From Chryseobacterium sp. (GTDB lineage: Bacteria > Bacteroidota > Bacteroidia > Flavobacteriales > Weeksellaceae), in contig RDDY01000276.1 in the NCBI GenBank assembly GCA_003852805.1, positions 1-10,014 of the forward strand: 10,014 bases of DNA, read 5' to 3'. A program made the position numbers and the translations under genes. The notes under the pieces are model-generated. The model ran no database searches, was not told the origin of the DNA, and worked only from the letters and a program-made list of their open reading frames with translations. Below, piece after piece: positions 6,893 through 10,014 of the stretch (within the stretch, counting starts at the first letter, position 1; each line of letters opens with the position of its first letter).

Positions 6893-7537
6893 TTATACGG
6901 CTCCGTGCCATTCTGCGTGGAAACGCTCCAAGAATTCTTCCATAAAACGGTGCCGTTCCGCTGCCACTTTTTTGGCCGCGTCGGTATTCATAAGATCCTT
7001 CAACAGCAGCAATTTTTCGTGGAAATGGTTGATGCTCGTGCCGTTTGATTTTGTGTATTGTGCACGAGACTGCTTATGAGCAGGCAAGATGTCGGGGTGG
7101 AAAATCAGGTTGTTCTTCATGCCGCCGAAATGAAAGGTGCGCGCAATACCGATGGCGCCCAAAGCATCCAAGCGGTCGGCATCTTGCACGATTTGGAATT
7201 CAATCGGCAACTCTTTCGGTATCGACATACGGTTGCGAAACGAGATATGCCGAATGATGAACTCCACCTGATCTATTAGATCGGCAGACACATTCTGTTC
7301 TTTTAAAAACGCAACGGCGGTGGCAGGCCCGATCTCTTCGTCGCCGTTATGAAACTTGGCATCGGCAATATCGTGAAGCAAAGCAGCCAGTCGAACCACC
7401 GTTTTATCGCACGATGTCTTATCGGCAATCTTCTCGGCCAAACGCAGCACGCGCTCTATGTGGAACCAATCGTGCGACGCATCGGCTTGGGCCAAACTCT
7501 CTTTTACAAAGCGCTTGGTTGCAGCGATAATGTCCAT
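6893..7537 (-). CDS. HD-domain phosphohydrolase, YpgQ/YedJ-like
   Basis: This 214-residue cytoplasmic protein carries the metal-binding HD signature in order: His26 in HDWFHIERV, His55-Asp56 in AALLHDIADAKF, His97 in IIRHISF, and Asp121 in VQDADRLDALGAIGIAR. That last motif, the start HDWFHIERVLRLA and the length of just over 200 residues are typical of the group containing Bacillus YpgQ and E. coli YedJ. YpgQ has been shown to be a metal-dependent nucleotide pyrophosphohydrolase, so hydrolysis of nucleotides or (d)NTPs is a reasonable guess, but the substrate is not shown by the sequence. The ATG at 7537 is seven bases after the DUF4241 stop, so the two are co-transcribed and probably co-translated. 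All HD metal ligands are present, so the protein should be active. Confidence 0.88.
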   Translation of the reverse strand: MDIIAATKRFVKESLAQADASHDWFHIERVLRLAEKIADKTSCDKTVVRLAALLHDIADAKFHNGDEEIGPATAVAFLKEQNVSADLIDQVEFIIRHISFRNRMSIPKELPIEFQIVQDADRLDALGAIGIARTFHFGGMKNNLIFHPDILPAHKQSRAQYTKSNGTSINHFHEKLLLLKDLMNTDAAKKVAAERHRFMEEFLERFHAEWHGAV

Positions 7538-7544
7538 CGGCAGA

Positions 7545-8180
7545 TTATAGAATTTCGATGAACTCCGTAACCAACTTCATCGGTCGGCCGTCTTTCGCAA
7601 AACCGATGTAGGAAGCATAAAAGCCCTCGCCGTAACCTGCCTCAAAAGCCAGTAAGTTGCCGGCTTTCTCTACGTACGGTTTGAGCAGAGCAAACTGATC
7701 CACGGCACCGTCTTCGTGAAAGAAATGCGGATGGAAGAACTCTTCGTAAATCCCCATAAAATCATCACCTTTCTTCTCATAAATCTCTTGCTCCAGCCTC
7801 TGCAAATCCGCTTGCACAGCGGCGTCCATCAGACAGCCCATTCCGCTCTCTACGGGATAACCGTAGATTTCCTCGCCTTGAAGTTGCGTCAAATCCTGAC
7901 CGTCTGTCAGGGCCATTTCCCAGCGTTCGATTTTCTCGTCGCCGAAAACAATTTCCGCATAAGCAACGCATGACGATTCTCTCTCGCGGTGAATCAGTGT
8001 TTTGAATTGGCCCGTCGGGAACAACGTGGTGAACGGCAAAATATCGGGGGTGGTCAACGGATCACTTGCCACCAAGCGCCCCGATGTTAATTCCAAGACA
8101 CCGGCATCAAAGGTCTCCAGCAACGGAGATTCTACCGCCGATGAATTGAAAAGACGTGCAATATTTTTAATGTGGTCCAT
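7545..8180 (-). CDS. DUF4241 domain protein, function unknown
   Basis: This 211-residue protein matches the DUF4241 family along nearly its whole length. Recognisable blocks are SGRLVASDPL at 33-42, FPTGQF at 54-59, CVAYAEI at 71-77, ERWEMAL at 85-91, GYPVESGMGCLMD at 107-119 (family form close to VDAGTGCFMD), and GEGFYASYIGFAKDGRP at 184-200 followed by LVTEF. It has no signal peptide or membrane helix, so it is probably cytoplasmic. The family has no established role that I know of and no catalytic residues can be assigned. Its ATG shares one base with the valS stop (TAATG), a classic arrangement for translational coupling, and the HD gene starts seven bases after its own stop. The context therefore ties its expression to valyl-tRNA synthetase, without showing why. 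Confidence 0.85.
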   Translation of the reverse strand: MDHIKNIARLFNSSAVESPLLETFDAGVLELTSGRLVASDPLTTPDILPFTTLFPTGQFKTLIHRERESSCVAYAEIVFGDEKIERWEMALTDGQDLTQLQGEEIYGYPVESGMGCLMDAAVQADLQRLEQEIYEKKGDDFMGIYEEFFHPHFFHEDGAVDQFALLKPYVEKAGNLLAFEAGYGEGFYASYIGFAKDGRPMKLVTEFIEIL

Positions 8181-10014
8181 TAAAGAGCGGTTAATTTCTG
8201 TTCCAACAAGGCGATTTTTTCCAGTGCATCCTGCTGCTTTTTACGCTCGTTTTCCACGACTTGAGCAGGCGCTCCGGCTACAAACTTCTCGTTACCTAGT
8301 TTCTTTTCGACCGATTGCAAGAAGCCTTTCAGATATTTCAGTTCTTCCTCGGTTTTGCGGCGTTCTTCGTCCAAATCCAGCTTTTCGCTCAACGGAACGG
8401 AAAGCTCGGCCGAACCTACCAAGAAGCTGTATGCAGGCTTATCGGTCTTCGTCTCAAAATAAATGGCAGTAACGTTGCCCAGTTTATGGATAACCGCTTC
8501 ATTATGGAAATTGGCAGCGTTGGTGAAGATCTCCACGCTGTCTTTGGGAGAGATATTCTTGCTTTGACGGTAGTTGCGGATGCCCGTAACAATCTCTTGT
8601 GTCTGCTCGAATTGCTCCACAACCGCGGCATCGTACGTACCGATCTCTTTCTGACGCGAAATTACCAAAGCTTCAGTCGCCGAACGCTCTGCAATGCTTT
8701 GCCAGATTTCCTCTGTCAGGAACGGCATAAACGGATGCAGGAGTTTCATCAGGTCCTCGAAAAACTCCATGGTTTGGCGGTAAACTTCTGCACCGATGGC
8801 CGAGCCGTAACCGGGTTTGACAATTTCCAGATACCAAGAGCAGAAATCGTCCCAGATCAGCTTATACAAAATGTGCAAAGCATCGGAGATTCGGAACTTG
8901 GCAAATTGGTCCGCCATTTCCGCAGTTGCTTTTGCAAACTGTTCGCGGAACCAAGTGATTGCCTCGGCCGAGGCGGCGGGAATCTCTGCATCTTGCTCTT
9001 TCTCCCAACCTTGTGTAAGGCGGAAAGCATTCCAAATTTTCGTAGCGAAATTTCGTCCCTGAACCATCAAGTCTTCGTCGAACAGCAGATCGTTTCCGGC
9101 AGCGGAACTCAACAGTATCCCGACGCGTACGCCGTCGGCGCCGTACTTATCGATCAGCTCGATAGGATCGGGAGAATTCCCCAGAGATTTCGACATCTTC
9201 CGGCGCTGCTTGTCCCGGACGATCCCCGTGAAATATACGTTCTTGAACGGAACCTCATTTCTGTATTCCAATCCGGACATAATCATTCGCGCAACCCAGA
9301 AGAAGATGATATCGGGCCCGGTGACCAAATCGTTGGTGGGATAATAATAGTTGATTTCTTTATTGTCGGGATCCAAAATGCCGTCAAATACAGACATGGG
9401 CCACAGCCAAGACGAGAACCAAGTGTCCAGCGCATCGTTGTCCTGACGCAAGTCGGCATCGGACAATTGAGGATTTCCGGATTTGTCACGCGCCGGTTTC
9501 AATGCTTCTTCGCGTGTTTCGGCTACTACAAAATCGTCCTCGCCGTCGCCGTAATAATACGCCGGAATCTGCTGCCCCCACCACAGTTGGCGCGAGATGT
9601 TCCAGTCGTAGACATTCTCCATCCAATGGCGGTAGGTGTTTTTGAACTTCTCCGGCCAGAATTTTATCTCATCCTCCATCACCACGCGCAAGGCAGGATC
9701 GGCCAAATCTTTCATCTTCAGGAACCATTGTACGGATAAGCGAGGTTCTATCACCGCGCCCGTTCTTTCAGAGGTGCCCACCTTGTTGACGTAATCCTCG
9801 GACTTTGCCAACAAGTTTTTCTCTGCAAGCTCTTTGGCAATTTCCTTGCGAACGGTGAAACGATCTTTGCCCTCGTAATGCATTCCGTAGCGGTTGAGTA
9901 CGGCGTTTTCGTCCAGCGCGTCTATCATTTCCAGATTGTGGCGCTTGCCTATTTCATAGTCATTGATATCGTAATCCGTCTTAATCTTGAAAAAAAAAAT
10001 AAGGATATGTGGGT
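8180..10014 (-). CDS. valS: Valyl-tRNA synthetase, 5'-truncated by the window edge
   Basis: About 610 C-terminal residues are visible of a class I enzyme that normally has about 870-880 and charges tRNA-Val in the cytoplasm. The visible part begins inside the CP1 editing domain (DINDYEIGKRHNLE), continues through VGTSERTGAVIEPRLSVQWF, ISRQLWWGQQIPAYYY, DALDTWFSSWLWP and TGPDIIFFWVARM, and reaches the catalytic KMSKS loop (RRKMSKSLGNSPDP; KMSKS codons at 9199-9185). An anticodon-binding helical domain follows (FRISDALHILYKLIWDDFCS), and the end is the ValRS coiled-coil arm (DLDEERRKTEEELKYLKGFL to LLEQKLTAL). The HIGH motif lies outside the window. The first about ten codons at the right edge do not fit the family: GTGALKxTPAHD is expected before INDYEIG, but FFFKIKTDYD is read next to a run of ten A. 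The frame stays open to the edge. The stop overlaps the DUF4241 start. Confidence 0.95.
   Translation of the reverse strand, partial: PHILIFFFKIKTDYDINDYEIGKRHNLEMIDALDENAVLNRYGMHYEGKDRFTVRKEIAKELAEKNLLAKSEDYVNKVGTSERTGAVIEPRLSVQWFLKMKDLADPALRVVMEDEIKFWPEKFKNTYRHWMENVYDWNISRQLWWGQQIPAYYYGDGEDDFVVAETREEALKPARDKSGNPQLSDADLRQDNDALDTWFSSWLWPMSVFDGILDPDNKEINYYYPTNDLVTGPDIIFFWVARMIMSGLEYRNEVPFKNVYFTGIVRDKQRRKMSKSLGNSPDPIELIDKYGADGVRVGILLSSAAGNDLLFDEDLMVQGRNFATKIWNAFRLTQGWEKEQDAEIPAASAEAITWFREQFAKATAEMADQFAKFRISDALHILYKLIWDDFCSWYLEIVKPGYGSAIGAEVYRQTMEFFEDLMKLLHPFMPFLTEEIWQSIAERSATEALVISRQKEIGTYDAAVVEQFEQTQEIVTGIRNYRQSKNISPKDSVEIFTNAANFHNEAVIHKLGNVTAIYFETKTDKPAYSFLVGSAELSVPLSEKLDLDEERRKTEEELKYLKGFLQSVEKKLGNEKFVAGAPAQVVENERKKQQDALEKIALLEQKLTAL

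Noticed and set aside
8315..9739. A plus-strand open frame of 474 codons antisense to valS
   Set aside because: It lies entirely within the clearly coding valS, its translation has no recognisable domain, and long antisense frames arise from the codon bias of the real gene.
1..10014. CRISPR arrays, tRNA or rRNA genes, insertion sequences
   Set aside because: No regularly spaced repeats, tRNA-like cloverleaf, rRNA segments, transposase or terminal inverted repeats were found on either strand.

Overview
The window looks like chromosomal DNA of a Bacteroidota bacterium, most likely Flavobacteriales and perhaps Weeksellaceae-like. NrdB and ValRS resemble what I remember of Chryseobacterium-type proteins, gene starts lack strong Shine-Dalgarno sequences, and a promoter of the Bacteroidota type (TTTG, spacer, TAnnTTTG) lies before nrdB. 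G+C is close to half by eye, which is high for that order, so the genus is left open.

Layout. (1) Bases 1-559, minus strand: the N-terminal 186 codons of an EVE-domain protein that continues into a McrB-like region and runs off the left edge. It is probably the GTPase subunit of a modification-dependent (type IV) restriction system. (2) Bases 580-1554, minus strand: nrdB, the radical-bearing small subunit of class I ribonucleotide reductase. The restriction gene starts only 20 bases after its stop, where nrdA would often be expected. (3) Bases 1555-1809: a divergent intergenic region with a good nrdB promoter, a perfect DnaA box and a short direct repeat. (4) Bases 1810-6251, plus strand: a four-gene MacAB-type export operon (ATPase, two paralogous FtsX/MacB permeases, HlyD/MacA-type adaptor) closed by a strong intrinsic terminator. 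(5) Bases 6283-10014, minus strand, convergent with the export operon: 5'-truncated valS, then a DUF4241 protein coupled to it by a TAATG stop/start overlap, then a YpgQ/YedJ-like HD phosphohydrolase and a small three-helix membrane protein.

How the genes work together. The export operon should make one complex: the ATPase dimer drives a permease heterodimer, and the periplasmic adaptor passes substrate towards an outer-membrane channel that is not encoded here. nrdB supplies deoxynucleotides, and its upstream region suggests a link to replication control by DnaA, as known for E. coli nrdAB. The valS cluster looks like one transcript, but its members have no obvious shared pathway.

Most of the window is housekeeping. 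The parts most worth following are the EVE/McrB-like gene attached to nrdB, the DnaA box before nrdB, the coupling of DUF4241 to valS, and the abnormal valS sequence at the right edge, which may be an assembly artefact.
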